A DNA stretch of 64,000 nucleotides from an uncultured Bacteroidia bacterium (GCA_902769525.1 CACXPG010000012.1:49433-113432), one strand, 5' to 3'; positions 34,929 to 44,163 are shown, counted from the stretch's first letter. Notes: generated from the sequence alone by a model not told the origin. Program-made: numbers and translations.

Positions 34929-36347
34929 TTAGTTCTCTGAAGGGATTTCCTCATTCTTTATTATCAGCGGACGGGCAGGCTGCCACTGTTCTCCCCTTCC
35001 GAAATTTTCCTTGTCCGCCCTGTCCACTCCGAGCACAAGGTCAAGCGAGCTCTTTGCAACAAGGTATGAGTGGATAGACTGGTTGAGGTTCAGCTTGGAC
35101 TGCAGCAGAGCGAGTCTGGCGTCGTTGACTTCCAGTATCGTAGCTCTACCTACCTCATACATCTTAAGCACGATGTCATATCCTGTCTGGGCTCCCTCCA
35201 CCGTAGCCTTGGCGGCCTTGTACTGCTTGAGAGCCGTCTCAAGAGAACTCAGACTCTGCTTTGCGGCAACCACAAGACCTCTTCTGGCATTCTCCTTCTG
35301 AAGGTCGAGCTGCTGCTGCTGGACTTTGGTCTGCCTGAGTGTGTTCATCTTCTGGAATCCGGAGAATATCGGAATCTGAAGACTCAAGGCTGCAACTGAG
35401 TAAGGGTTCCAGGTATAATGGAATATCTTCAGGTCGTTGCTCATGGACACCCAGTTGTACTGGGCGGTGGCGGCCAGTGTAGGATAATACTGGGCAAGCT
35501 GCATCTTGTATGTCTTGTCCAGAATCTCGTCCTGGATATCAAGCTGCCTGAGAGTGGAATTTGCGCTTAGGTCTATGCTGTCAGAAGCCATCACAATCTT
35601 CTGCATCTGATAAGCGTAATCGCTGAGGCTTCCCACACATTTGATATTCGTGTTCAGATTCACTCCCATCAGGGCCTTCAGCTGCCACAAGGCAAGCATC
35701 AGGTTGTTCTGGGAATCGTAAACGTTAGGCTCGGCGTTCTGCATGTTCACCTCAGCCCTTATCATATCGTACTTGGCCACCCTGCCGCTCTCGTATTTGG
35801 CCTTGGTCTGGCGGTAGCTCTCCTCGGCGTTGCTGTAGTTCTCCTTGTAAACATTGCACAGATCAGAAGCCAGAAGACAGGTATAAAAAGCCTGTTCCAC
35901 CTGATTTATAAGATCCTGGCGGCTCTGGCGGGCTTTCTCGACTGCAAGGTCTACACTCTTTCCGGAGATGTCCAGGCTTCTCCACAGGGCCACGTTCACA
36001 AGCGGCATGGAGGCGCTGAATCCTCCGCTCATGTTGTTGTCTGTTCCCATAGAAATCTTCTGCTCCCTGTCTCCCATCTTCATCACCACTGTCTGTTTCT
36101 TGATGGTTCTCTGGTAACTTCCGGAGAAAGCCACGTTAGGGAAAAGACTGGCATAAGCCCCTTTCTTCTCATAACCAGTTTTATCTATTTCCTTGTCGGC
36201 GACCATAACCGTCAGAGACTTGCTCAGGGCAATGTCCCAGGCATCCTTAAGCGTGATGGCTACAGTATCCGCCCCCTGTGCAAACGAGGATGAGGCGTAC
36301 AGCATTGCGGCCACTCCCAACCCGATGAATTTCAGAATCTTTTTCAT
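34929..36347 (-). CDS. TolC-like outer-membrane efflux channel
   Basis: The protein has 472 residues, with a signal peptide ending near SSFAQG. Two outer-membrane efflux protein repeats are seen, each with long coiled-coil helices (LNQVEQAFYTCLLASDLCNVYKENYSNAEESYRQTKAKYESGRVA, then the second half from about 300 with KYEVG-like RATILEVNDARLALLQSKL). It forms the trimeric exit duct for the RND pump. It is encoded directly after the TetR gene (20-base gap) and before the adaptor. Confidence 0.94.
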   Translation of the reverse strand: MKKILKFIGLGVAAMLYASSSFAQGADTVAITLKDAWDIALSKSLTVMVADKEIDKTGYEKKGAYASLFPNVAFSGSYQRTIKKQTVVMKMGDREQKISMGTDNNMSGGFSASMPLVNVALWRSLDISGKSVDLAVEKARQSRQDLINQVEQAFYTCLLASDLCNVYKENYSNAEESYRQTKAKYESGRVAKYDMIRAEVNMQNAEPNVYDSQNNLMLALWQLKALMGVNLNTNIKCVGSLSDYAYQMQKIVMASDSIDLSANSTLRQLDIQDEILDKTYKMQLAQYYPTLAATAQYNWVSMSNDLKIFHYTWNPYSVAALSLQIPIFSGFQKMNTLRQTKVQQQQLDLQKENARRGLVVAAKQSLSSLETALKQYKAAKATVEGAQTGYDIVLKMYEVGRATILEVNDARLALLQSKLNLNQSIHSYLVAKSSLDLVLGVDRADKENFGRGEQWQPARPLIIKNEEIPSEN

Positions 36348-36367
36348 ATTGTAAACTATTAAATAAT

Positions 36368-36958
36368 CTAACTGTAGTTTTCTTTCAGCTCGTCGAGAAT
36401 CTTCTTCCCTTTAGGGGTGCAGAGACCTCCGAGTATTGTAATGACTATCGAGAAGCAAAGCTGTGACGGAAACTGGTCGGTTTTCTTGAACTCCTCAAAG
36501 TTCCGCAGGTTGTCCATAAAGATGGACACCAGGCGACTGGAGTCTTCCGCCTTGAGGTATCCGCCTTCCACGCAGCCTCCCAAAAGCTTGCTGCTGTGGC
36601 CGTTCAGTTCATCCTTTACGATGTCCCTGTAGGCACTCAGTTCCGGAATCTTCTCGGCTTCCCGGATGAACTTTTCCTTAAAGTTGCTCCAGAACTTGAT
36701 ATTCTCCACAGCACAGAATACCAGGGCCGTAAGAGGGTTAGGCATCAGCCTGATGATCTTGGAGTTCTTTTCCAGGAGCTGAGGAAACTTGTATTCCACG
36801 CTCTGCACCAGAAGATCTTTCTTGTTCTTGAAAAAATCATAGATGGTTTTCTTGGAAATCTTGAGCCCTGCGGCAATGTCCTCCATTTTCACATCCCTGA
36901 TTCCGTTGGAAGTGAAAGCGCTGAAGGCAGATTCCATTATTTGTTCCCGTCTTGTCAT
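36368..36958 (-). CDS. TetR/AcrR family transcriptional regulator
   Basis: The protein has 196 residues. The start at 36958 (MTRREQIMESAFSAF) places the helix-turn-helix at about 10-55, with the recognition region MEDIAAGLKISKKTIYDFFKNKKDLL. Earlier in-frame codons upstream add a non-homologous leader. The C-terminal ligand-binding domain is diverged. As first gene of the efflux operon it is probably a local repressor that senses the exported compounds. A near-consensus box CATCTTTG lies upstream on the minus strand. Confidence 0.92.
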   Translation of the reverse strand: MTRREQIMESAFSAFTSNGIRDVKMEDIAAGLKISKKTIYDFFKNKKDLLVQSVEYKFPQLLEKNSKIIRLMPNPLTALVFCAVENIKFWSNFKEKFIREAEKIPELSAYRDIVKDELNGHSSKLLGGCVEGGYLKAEDSSRLVSIFMDNLRNFEEFKKTDQFPSQLCFSIVITILGGLCTPKGKKILDELKENYS

Positions 36959-37099
36959 AAAACCAAAAGCCACTCTGGCAAAAGCGGTTACAAAGATGCC
37001 ATTAAAACAAGAAACTATTATAGGCGACAATCGTATATTTTTGGTCTGAATCTATACAATTATTCAGAAGGAAATCCTATTTTAAATAAGAATCTTTAT

Positions 37100-37107
37100 T
37101 ATTTTTG
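37100..37107 (+). promoter_or_regulatory. -7 box for the AraC-family gene
   Basis: TATTTTTG, 20 bases before the ATG at 37127. A second match (TATTTTTG at 37036-37043) lies farther upstream. Confidence 0.6.
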
Positions 37108-37126
37108 TTCCAAAATTATAATCGCG

Positions 37127-38062
37127 ATGGCTAAACAGGTAAAGAAAGTCCAGAGCATTGACCTGGACATGACCGGTCTTGCAGACTATTTTGGAGGCTA
37201 CAGTTTTAACAACGAGATTATGATGATCCGTGTCACGGACTTCAACAAAGAGCTTATCGCCAAGGCCGCTTCGGGCCTGATTACCAACTCCTACAGGCTT
37301 GACGCCCTCACCGTGGTGCTGGTACTGGAGGGAGACCTCGACGTGTCCATAGACTACAACCGCTATTCGGTTCCCGAAAAATCGCTGCTCCTGATATCGC
37401 CGGTCAATTCAATAACTGAAGCCGACATTTCTACCGGCGGACGGTTTTTCCTGCTTACCATTAAAAGAGAGCTTCTAGACCGTATGGGATCTTCCGGCGG
37501 ACCGAAGCCGCTTCCCACAAAAGACCTGACAGATATCTTCCAGAGACCTCATTTCGAGATGGACGAAAACTCGTTCAATAGCATAGGCAAGAGTTTCGAG
37601 AACCTCTACAAGTACATGAAGGACAAAAGGGTTGAGATCAAGGAATACCTTGTGATCGCCTCCCTTTCCATCGTGATGATGGAGCTTTTCTCCCTGGTTT
37701 CCGAAAGGGAGAAAGTCAGCCTCCAGGCAAAACACGTTTCAAGAAAGAAAGAGCTGATGACAAGATTCGTGTTCCTGCTCAGGGATTTCGGGGAAAAAGA
37801 GCATAATCCCGCTTTCTATGCGGACAGACTGTTCATAAGCGTGCAGTACCTGAGCCTGATTCTCAAGGAAGAAACCGGAAAGACCGCCTCCCAGCTAATA
37901 GCCCAGCATATTGCCACCAGGGCAAGGAACATGCTGAGAATGCCTGGCGCTACAATAAAGCAAACCGCTGAAAAGCTGAACTTCGCGGACCAGTCTTCTT
38001 TTGGCAAATTCTTCAGGAAAGAAACGGGAATCACCCCAAAGAAATATATCGAGAGCCTTTAA
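37127..38062 (+). CDS. AraC family transcriptional regulator
   Basis: The protein has 311 residues. The start at 37127 (MAKQVKKVQSIDLD) is supported by the promoter box just upstream; the frame remains open for 177 codons further upstream but runs antisense through the TetR gene. The C-terminal two-HTH domain (about 215-311) shows FYADRLFISVQYLSLILKEETGKTASQLI and KLNFADQSSFGKFFRKETGITPKKY. The N-terminal part looks like a cupin-type sensing domain (VLEGDLDVSIDYNRYSVPEKSLLLISP). Being divergent from the TetR-efflux operon, it may co-regulate it. The start codon overlaps ATCGCGAT. The stop overlaps the convergent rimM stop. Confidence 0.92.
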   Translation: MAKQVKKVQSIDLDMTGLADYFGGYSFNNEIMMIRVTDFNKELIAKAASGLITNSYRLDALTVVLVLEGDLDVSIDYNRYSVPEKSLLLISPVNSITEADISTGGRFFLLTIKRELLDRMGSSGGPKPLPTKDLTDIFQRPHFEMDENSFNSIGKSFENLYKYMKDKRVEIKEYLVIASLSIVMMELFSLVSEREKVSLQAKHVSRKKELMTRFVFLLRDFGEKEHNPAFYADRLFISVQYLSLILKEETGKTASQLIAQHIATRARNMLRMPGATIKQTAEKLNFADQSSFGKFFRKETGITPKKYIESL

Positions 38063-38574
38063 TCCAGCAGACCTGCCGGTATTTTCATCGCGATAATCTT
38101 GTTTTCCTGGTCGAAGGAAATAACAAGGTCTTCGTGGAACGGAATCAAGGTTTCGGTTTCCTTGAGCTCAAGGCAGATGTTGCCCGGGTATTCGAGAACT
38201 TTTGAGATTGTGCCCACTGTTTTTCCTTGTTCCGTGATGACAGTGTAGCCGACTATCAGGTCAAGGTCTTTGAAGTTGTCTTCTTCTGTGGACTGGATGA
38301 ACAGATCTCTGCCTACAATCTCTTCAGCGTGTGAAATGTCGCGTATTGTGGAGAATGTCACCACCCAGGCGTTGCCGCTGCGGTGACGGACTGTTTCAAT
38401 AAAAAAAGGAACCGGAAGCCCATCAAAATAGATGAACACCGGTTCCTCAAGCTTCTTTTCCTGGTCTTCACATTCTGCAAGCATCTCAGAAAACCTGTCA
38501 GACTGGGATCTGAGAAGGATTTCTCCTTCCTTGCCGTAAGTCTTGGCTATCTGTGCAGCAGATGTCAGGTCCAT
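38059..38574 (-). CDS. rimM: Ribosome maturation factor RimM
   Basis: The protein has 171 residues. The start at 38574 (MDLTSAAQIAKTYGKEGEILL) fits the RimM N-terminus (xxIxKxxGxxGE) and lies 4 bases after the rpsP stop; an upstream extension would be a frame-shifted read of the rpsP tail. The C-terminal PRC-barrel half is visible (DLIVGYTVITEQGKTVGTISKVLEYPGN, then LIPFHEDLVISFDQENKIIAMKIPAGLLD). It assists maturation of the 30S head with uS19. No trmD or rplS follows. Confidence 0.9.
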   Translation of the reverse strand: MDLTSAAQIAKTYGKEGEILLRSQSDRFSEMLAECEDQEKKLEEPVFIYFDGLPVPFFIETVRHRSGNAWVVTFSTIRDISHAEEIVGRDLFIQSTEEDNFKDLDLIVGYTVITEQGKTVGTISKVLEYPGNICLELKETETLIPFHEDLVISFDQENKIIAMKIPAGLLD

Positions 38575-38578
38575 GGAA

Positions 38579-39148
38579 TTATTCAGCCTTTGCCTCTTCA
38601 GCAGGAGCGGCAGCCTCTTCAGCTGTTTCCTCAGCGGCCTTAGCCTCAGCCTCGGCAGCCTTGCGAGCCTCTTCTGCAGCCTTTTCAGCTTCAGCCTTCT
38701 TCTTTGCAAGTTCCTCTGCGCGTGCAGCGTTTACCTTGCTCTCAGCCTCAACTGCGGCCTTCTTTGCATCAGCCTTTGAAACTTTCAGGCTCTCTGCCTT
38801 CTTGGCAACCTTAGCCTCTTTCTCTGCAACCCATGCATTGAACTTGGCGTCAGCCTGCTCCTGAGTCAGAGCACCCTTCTTTACGCCCTCAACAAGGTGC
38901 TTCTTGAGAAGCGCACCCTTGTAAGAGAGGATTCTTCTTGCGGTGATGGTTGGCTGGGCACCGTTCTGGAGCCAGTAAACTGCTCTGTCTACGTTCAGGA
39001 CGATGGTAGCCGGATTGGTGTTAGGGTCGTATGATCCCAAAAGCTCAATAAAACGGCTGTCACGTGGAGCCCTGACGTCAGTAGCTGTGATGTGGAAGAA
39101 GGCATAGTTCTTCTTTCCAAAACGTGAAAGACGGATTTTTACAGACAT
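38579..39148 (-). CDS. rpsP: 30S ribosomal protein bS16 with long acidic/alanine tail
   Basis: The protein has 189 residues. Residues 1-85 are standard bS16 (MSVKIRLSRFGKKNYAFFHI, then DSRFIELLGSYDPNT and YWLQNGAQPTITARRILSYKG). Residues about 105-189 form an Ala/Glu/Lys-rich helical tail (EKAAEEARKAAEAEAKAAEE) absent from the E. coli protein. Long tails on bS16 are usual in Bacteroidales. The promoter box TATATTTG lies 63 bases upstream. There is no Shine-Dalgarno. Confidence 0.95.
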   Translation of the reverse strand: MSVKIRLSRFGKKNYAFFHITATDVRAPRDSRFIELLGSYDPNTNPATIVLNVDRAVYWLQNGAQPTITARRILSYKGALLKKHLVEGVKKGALTQEQADAKFNAWVAEKEAKVAKKAESLKVSKADAKKAAVEAESKVNAARAEELAKKKAEAEKAAEEARKAAEAEAKAAEETAEEAAAPAEEAKAE

Positions 39149-39211
39149 AACTGTGAGTTTTTAATTGTTAATAGTAATAATTACTTGTCCTTTCTACCCG
39201 AGAAAGGGCTG

Positions 39212-39219
39212 CAAATATA
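39212..39219 (-). promoter_or_regulatory. -7 box for rpsP-rimM
   Basis: TATATTTG on the minus strand, with TTG 19 bases upstream in TTTTTTGCAC. Confidence 0.78.
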
Positions 39220-39276
39220 ATCTATTTGGCGGAATGTGCAAAAAATAATCGCGGAGAAAGCCTCATTTCCATAAAT

Positions 39277-39304
39277 TGAAAAAGGGCTGGCGGACCGCCA
39301 ACCC
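39277..39304 (-). terminator. Terminator of the cyclophilin gene
   Basis: TGGCGG and CCGCCA pair, extended by GGG/CCC, and the minus strand continues with TTTTTC. It is the main feature of the 317-base gap between rpsP and the cyclophilin gene, together with the rpsP promoter and an AT-rich stretch. Confidence 0.8.
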
Positions 39305-39329
39305 ATTTCTCAAACCTAAAAATTAACCT

Positions 39330-39419
39330 ATGAAAAAACTACGCTTAAAGATATTGCAAAGCCCGTGCCACAATTTTCAGTCTTCTGAAAAAATTTTTGA
39401 AAATTTTTGCAATTTTTAA
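39330..39419 (+). other. Possible 29-codon ORF in AT-rich spacer
   Basis: ATG at 39330 opens a short frame (MKKLRLKILQ and onward) preceded by AACCTAAAAATTAACCT. There is no promoter box or Shine-Dalgarno on this strand, and the cyclophilin 3' untranslated region runs opposite to it. It is recorded because it is one of the few things in this gap; probably not a gene. Confidence 0.15.
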
Positions 39420-39465
39420 TTAAGTTATTGTTTATCAGCGATTTAATTTTTAGAAATTTTTATTC

Positions 39466-40152
39466 TTACTTCACAGGAAGTATAGATATAATCTTTATAT
39501 CAGTTACAGGACGGTCCTTTTCGACGGTCTTGACCGAAGCAATCTTGTCCACGATATCGAGTCCGCTGACTGTTTCTCCGAATACAGTATAGTCTCCGTC
39601 AAGCTGCTTGCAGCTGTTTGCGTCCTGTACAATGTAGAACTGGCTGCCTGAAGAAGCCTTCTCCGGATTGGCCCTGTCGCTCTTGCGGGCTGCTGCCAGA
39701 GCGCCTTTCTTGTGAAGGTGGAGGGTCTTTCCGTCCGCTCCCTTTATCTCAGCCGGAATTGTGTAGCCTGGTCCACCCTGGCCGAAAACATCGGTGCGGT
39801 CCGGATAGTCGCGAGTATAAGGGTCTCCGGTCTGGATCATGAAATGATTGATGACGCGGTGGAAAGTGATGCCGTCATAATACTTGTTGGCGGCCAGACG
39901 GATAAAGTTCTTCTTGTGCTTTGGAGTGTCCTCGTAGAGCTTTACGCGGATTGTGCCCATAGTGGTCACGATGTCGAACTGAGGTTCGGTCCCTAGTGAA
40001 TCCGGGTTGAAAGCAAGTTCAGGCTGCTTCTTTTCAGGCTCTGCCTGCTGCTGGGCATCCTGTTGAGTCTGCTCGTTCTGGTTTCCCTCTCCGCCTTTGC
40101 AGGAGAAAAGGAAAAGGCTGCACAACGATGCCATGATAAATAACTTTTTCAT
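39466..40152 (-). CDS. Cyclophilin-type peptidyl-prolyl isomerase lipoprotein
   Basis: The protein has 228 residues. The lipoprotein signal MKKLFIMASLCSLFLFSC has the lipobox Cys at 18, followed by a Gln/Glu-rich linker. The cyclophilin domain (about 55-228) has the motifs FHRVINHFMIQTGDP, GSQFYIV and YTVFGETVSGLDIVDKIA. It should help fold proteins in the periplasm. It is transcribed alone, divergent from the patatin operon, with a strong terminator downstream. Confidence 0.94.
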   Translation of the reverse strand: MKKLFIMASLCSLFLFSCKGGEGNQNEQTQQDAQQQAEPEKKQPELAFNPDSLGTEPQFDIVTTMGTIRVKLYEDTPKHKKNFIRLAANKYYDGITFHRVINHFMIQTGDPYTRDYPDRTDVFGQGGPGYTIPAEIKGADGKTLHLHKKGALAAARKSDRANPEKASSGSQFYIVQDANSCKQLDGDYTVFGETVSGLDIVDKIASVKTVEKDRPVTDIKIISILPVK

Positions 40153-40195
40153 ATCGCTTGTTTATGTTTGTTTGCTTTCCGGTATATCTGAGTTA

Positions 40196-40203
40196 CAAAT
40201 ATA
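40196..40203 (-). promoter_or_regulatory. -7 box for the cyclophilin gene
   Basis: TATATTTG on the minus strand, 43 bases before the ATG at 40152. Confidence 0.75.
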
Positions 40204-40208
40204 ATGAT

Positions 40209-40216
40209 TAACTTTG
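40209..40216 (+). promoter_or_regulatory. -7 box for the patatin-flippase-dut/murF operon
   Basis: TAACTTTG ends only 7 bases before the ATG at 40224, so the operon mRNA is leaderless or nearly so. Confidence 0.7.
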
Positions 40217-40223
40217 GCAATTA

Positions 40224-42599
40224 ATGGCAAAACGGTTTGCAATATTATTGGTTTTGGTTCTGGCAGCGGAGATTTCCCTTGCCCAGGACACTCTGTCCAG
40301 AAGGCAGGGAGTGGGGCTTGTTCTAAGCGGTGGCGGGGCCAAGGGTCTTTCTCATATAGGAGTGATCAAGGCCCTTGAAGAGAACAACATTCCTATAGAC
40401 TATATCGGAGGCACTTCCATCGGAGCTATAATCGGCGGCCTGTATGCCATTGGCTATACTCCGGACCAGATGATTGACCTGATCAAGTCCAAAGAGTTTG
40501 AAGCCTGGTCAAAAGGCAAGGCGGAGATCCCGTACGCGGCTTTTTTCTACCAGAACGCCCCGGACGCGACGATGGCCAACATCACCTTCGGCCCTATAAG
40601 GGACATGACAGGAGACACGGTCAAGAAATTCCAGGTGGCTCTGCCGACATCCCTCATATCCTCCTACCCGATGGACCTGGCAGTGGTGGAACTCTTCTCG
40701 CCGGCCAGCAAGGCCTGCGGATTCGACTTCGACTCTCTTATGGTGCCGTTTTTCTGCATTTCCACGGACATCAACAACAAACACCAGAGGATAGACCGGA
40801 AGGGCAACCTTGGCAGCGCAATCAGGGCTTCAATGTCTCTGCCACTGGTATTCAAGCCCGTAAACAATGACGGTACCCTCCTTTATGACGGCGGCATCTA
40901 CAATAACTTCCCGTGGAAGGAGATGGAACAGTTCTACCACCCGGCACTCATAATTGGCGCGCAGTGCGCCATCGGAAACATACATCTGGACGAAGACAAC
41001 GCTCCTTCCCTTGTCCTGGGACTTATGATGGACAACAGCAACTACGACATTCCAGAAGACCTTGGCCTCACCCTAAAGGGAGACTACAACAAGTTCGGGA
41101 TGATGGAGTTTGAAAAAGTTGACGAGCTTGTAAAAATGGGCTACGAACTTACAATGCAGTCCATGGACAAGATCAAGTCGAGAGTTTCCGCAAGGACATC
41201 AGACAGGGAGGTCGAAAAAAAGCGCGCAGACTTCAGGCGGAGGCTTCAGAACCTGAGATTCCACCAGGATATTACCGTAACCGGTTCCGTTCCAAAAGGA
41301 ACCGCAAGGTTCATCAGAAGGACAATCAGGGAAGACAGAAGAGAGAATTTCGACTTCACCCAGCTCAGGAAGGGATACTACAGAGTTATCCAGAGCGGTG
41401 TCGTGAACAACTTCTATCCTTCGATTGTCACTGATTCCACAGGTTCCACCGCGATGCAGGACGATTCTCTGCTGCACCTGAAGATAAGAGCCTCAAGAAT
41501 GTTCCCGTTCAAGGTAAGCGTGGGCGGAAACATATCCTCATCATCCTTGAACCAGATTTTCCTGGGGGCTGAATACCTCCACGCCGGAATGAATCCTTGG
41601 AGAATCAGGGCCACCATCAATGCCGGAAGGTACTACAGGGGGACGATGCTGGGTTTCCGCCACGACATTGGCGTAAAGCCGCTGGCTTACTACTATGTCA
41701 ACGCTGTAGCCCACCAGTACGACTATTACAACGGTAACCAGGATATACTCAGGGCCAACAAGCTCCCACAGAACATCCAGTTCAGGGAATTCTTCGGCAG
41801 ATTTGGCATAGCCACGCCTATCAGCCTGAGGAAAAACTCCATAGCAATGGCAGGCTTCGACATCGGAAGAAGCTACCAGAGTTCTTACCTCAGCGATGAA
41901 TACCTTTCTTCCGACACCCCGGACAGAGGCAACGTGTTCTTCTTCTCGCCTAAGGTTGTGCTCAAGAAAAGCACGCTCAACTATCCGATCTACCCTACTG
42001 CCGGAGTATTCTGGACAATTCGGCCGAGATTCACCTTTGCCATAGAAGAATATGCCCCGGGCACGGCTAACCATACTGCCCCGAGGGTTAAAAACGCAAG
42101 GCACAGAGTGCCGTCGCTCAGGATAATGGGAGAAAGATACCTGCAGGCCGGAAAATATTTTGCGCTAGGAGCCTCTCTGGATATGGTCTACAGCAAGAAA
42201 GGCGGATTCAGCAACTACTACACCAATCTGCTGGCTATGCCTGTTTATGAACCCGTGCCGCATGCGGGCACCGTGCTGATGGAAGGCTACAGGGCCAACT
42301 CGTTTGTGGGAGCGGCTCTCCATCCTGTGATAAAGTTCACGGAAAAGATCTATCTCCACGCGACCGGAGCGTATTTCCAGGCATACAGAGACATCAACCG
42401 CGAAAAAGACGGATGGAGATACACCTATTCAGACAAAATGCCAACCGGACACTGGATCGCCAACGCGGCTCTGGTATGGCAAAGCCCGATAGGTCCGGTA
42501 TCCCTGTCCACGACATACTACAGCTTCGGTGAATACAAATGGTACCCGCAGATAAACATCGGACTGCTGCTGTTCAACAAGAAATCTATGGAAGACTGA
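40224..42599 (+). CDS. Patatin-like phospholipase with C-terminal outer-membrane barrel (second copy)
   Basis: The protein has 791 residues, with a short signal peptide ending near SLAQ. Patatin motifs are SGGGAKGLSHIG (oxyanion loop), GGTSIG (nucleophile serine, near 70) and YDGGIYNNFP (catalytic aspartate, near 222). A barrel follows from about 400 to the end. It has the same architecture as the protein at 5517 but is clearly diverged. It heads the operon for a flippase, dUTPase-MurF, esterase and two lipoproteins. Only one base separates its stop from the flippase ATG. Confidence 0.91.
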   Translation: MAKRFAILLVLVLAAEISLAQDTLSRRQGVGLVLSGGGAKGLSHIGVIKALEENNIPIDYIGGTSIGAIIGGLYAIGYTPDQMIDLIKSKEFEAWSKGKAEIPYAAFFYQNAPDATMANITFGPIRDMTGDTVKKFQVALPTSLISSYPMDLAVVELFSPASKACGFDFDSLMVPFFCISTDINNKHQRIDRKGNLGSAIRASMSLPLVFKPVNNDGTLLYDGGIYNNFPWKEMEQFYHPALIIGAQCAIGNIHLDEDNAPSLVLGLMMDNSNYDIPEDLGLTLKGDYNKFGMMEFEKVDELVKMGYELTMQSMDKIKSRVSARTSDREVEKKRADFRRRLQNLRFHQDITVTGSVPKGTARFIRRTIREDRRENFDFTQLRKGYYRVIQSGVVNNFYPSIVTDSTGSTAMQDDSLLHLKIRASRMFPFKVSVGGNISSSSLNQIFLGAEYLHAGMNPWRIRATINAGRYYRGTMLGFRHDIGVKPLAYYYVNAVAHQYDYYNGNQDILRANKLPQNIQFREFFGRFGIATPISLRKNSIAMAGFDIGRSYQSSYLSDEYLSSDTPDRGNVFFFSPKVVLKKSTLNYPIYPTAGVFWTIRPRFTFAIEEYAPGTANHTAPRVKNARHRVPSLRIMGERYLQAGKYFALGASLDMVYSKKGGFSNYYTNLLAMPVYEPVPHAGTVLMEGYRANSFVGAALHPVIKFTEKIYLHATGAYFQAYRDINREKDGWRYTYSDKMPTGHWIANAALVWQSPIGPVSLSTTYYSFGEYKWYPQINIGLLLFNKKSMED

Positions 42600-42600
42600 T

Positions 42601-44163
42601 ATGGCAAATCCTCTGAAAAAACTTGCGGGCGAAACCGCCATATACGGGCTTAGCACGATACTGGCCAGGATAATAAACTTCTTCTTCGTGCCTATTTACA
42701 CGAGGATCCTCACTACAGACGGCTACGGCTCCTACGCGGAGATAATGTCTTACATAGCGGTCTTCCAGGTAGTGCTGGTGCTGGGTCTTGAAACAGGCTG
42801 CTTCAAGTTCGCTTCCAGGGGAACAACCCAAGCTGCCGACCTTCCGCCTGGAGAGAAAGCCGACAACCCGCATACTGTCTTCTCCACGGCCCTTTCCACT
42901 GTTACAACGCTTTCTGTATTTTTCTTTGCGGCCTGCTGGCTTTTCGGGGGCAACATTTCCTCGGCGATGGGCTATCCGGGCTATTCCAAGATGATAGTCT
43001 ACGTAGGAGGAATCCTTGCGCTGGATGCCATTACCGCCATACTGTTTGCCAGGCTCAGATACCAGCAGAAAGCTCTCAAATTCGCCCTTTTCAAGTCTAT
43101 AAAGATTGTCAGCGAACTGGGATTCAACCTGATCCTGTTCTTTGTGGTGCCAAAGTTCATGGCTTCTCACCCGGGCAATTTCCTTACGGCATTCATTCCT
43201 GAGCAGATTCACTTCTCGTACATAATCTTTGCGGTATTCCTCAGCTGCGTACTGTGCTTTTTGCTTTTCATACCGGATCTTCTGAAGATAAAATTCTCTT
43301 TCAGCAAGAGCCTGTGGAAGAGGATGATGATTTATTCCATCCCGCTTATGATAGCCAACCTTCCGGGTATCATCAACGAGAGCGCGGACAGGTTCCTGTT
43401 CCGTTTCCTGGTCGGTGACGGCATTACAGGAGAAGGATGGAAGGCGGACCTCGGAGTCTATCAGGCGGCAATAAAGCTGGCGGTAATTATGAACCTGTTC
43501 ATACAGATGTTCCGTTACGCCGCCGAGCCGTTCTTCTTCTCAAGATACAGGGAAAAAGGGTCCAATGAACTCTACGCCAAGGTAATGGAGTATTTTGTAG
43601 CCTTCTGCATGCTGATATTCCTGGGCATTGTCTTCTATATGGACATCCTGGGCCTGATTCTTGGCAAGGATTTCCGCAGCGCCCTTGGAACGGTTCCAAT
43701 AATGCTGATTGCCTATATGGTTCTGGGAATGCTGTTCAACGTCTCGATGTGGTACAAGCTCAGCGGCCAGACAAAATACGCTGTCATCATAACTCTTCTG
43801 GGCCTTGGAGTTACAATAGTGGGCAACCTGGCCTTCATGCCGCTGTTCTCATACTGGGCTTCCGTATGGGTTCACCTGGCAAGCTGCGTTGCAATGCTTC
43901 TGCTGAGCGCATATCTCGGGCAGAAGTACTACCCGATCCCGTACAAATGGAAGAGGATTCTCTCTTATGTTGCAGTCGGTGTCGTGCTTTACATAGTTGC
44001 GCTGGGCTTCCAGTTCGGGCTTGAAAAAATCACCGGAAGATGCGCCGGAATTGGAGACACTCCTATGCTGATAGCAAAGCTTGCCTTTAACACGATTCTT
44101 TTGGGAGTGTTCCTGGTCTTCCTGCAAAAGAAAACACATATTCTTTCATCAATAAGAAAATAA
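42601..44163 (+). CDS. Wzx/MATE-like polysaccharide flippase
   Basis: The protein has 520 residues with about 12-14 membrane helices. The N-terminal [37 protein letters not shown] is the hallmark of the oligosaccharide flippase (RfbX-like) family in Bacteroidetes. Such proteins move lipid-linked glycans or lipids across the inner membrane. The substrate is not predictable; the operon partner MurF would fit a cell-wall precursor, but no direct evidence distinguishes this from O-antigen. It is followed 8 bases later by the dUTPase-MurF gene. Confidence 0.9.
   Translation: MANPLKKLAGETAIYGLSTILARIINFFFVPIYTRILTTDGYGSYAEIMSYIAVFQVVLVLGLETGCFKFASRGTTQAADLPPGEKADNPHTVFSTALSTVTTLSVFFFAACWLFGGNISSAMGYPGYSKMIVYVGGILALDAITAILFARLRYQQKALKFALFKSIKIVSELGFNLILFFVVPKFMASHPGNFLTAFIPEQIHFSYIIFAVFLSCVLCFLLFIPDLLKIKFSFSKSLWKRMMIYSIPLMIANLPGIINESADRFLFRFLVGDGITGEGWKADLGVYQAAIKLAVIMNLFIQMFRYAAEPFFFSRYREKGSNELYAKVMEYFVAFCMLIFLGIVFYMDILGLILGKDFRSALGTVPIMLIAYMVLGMLFNVSMWYKLSGQTKYAVIITLLGLGVTIVGNLAFMPLFSYWASVWVHLASCVAMLLLSAYLGQKYYPIPYKWKRILSYVAVGVVLYIVALGFQFGLEKITGRCAGIGDTPMLIAKLAFNTILLGVFLVFLQKKTHILSSIRK

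Noticed and set aside
36596..37126. 177-codon upstream extension of the AraC-family gene
   Set aside because: It runs antisense through the TetR gene and upstream of the promoter box; the family start is at 37127.
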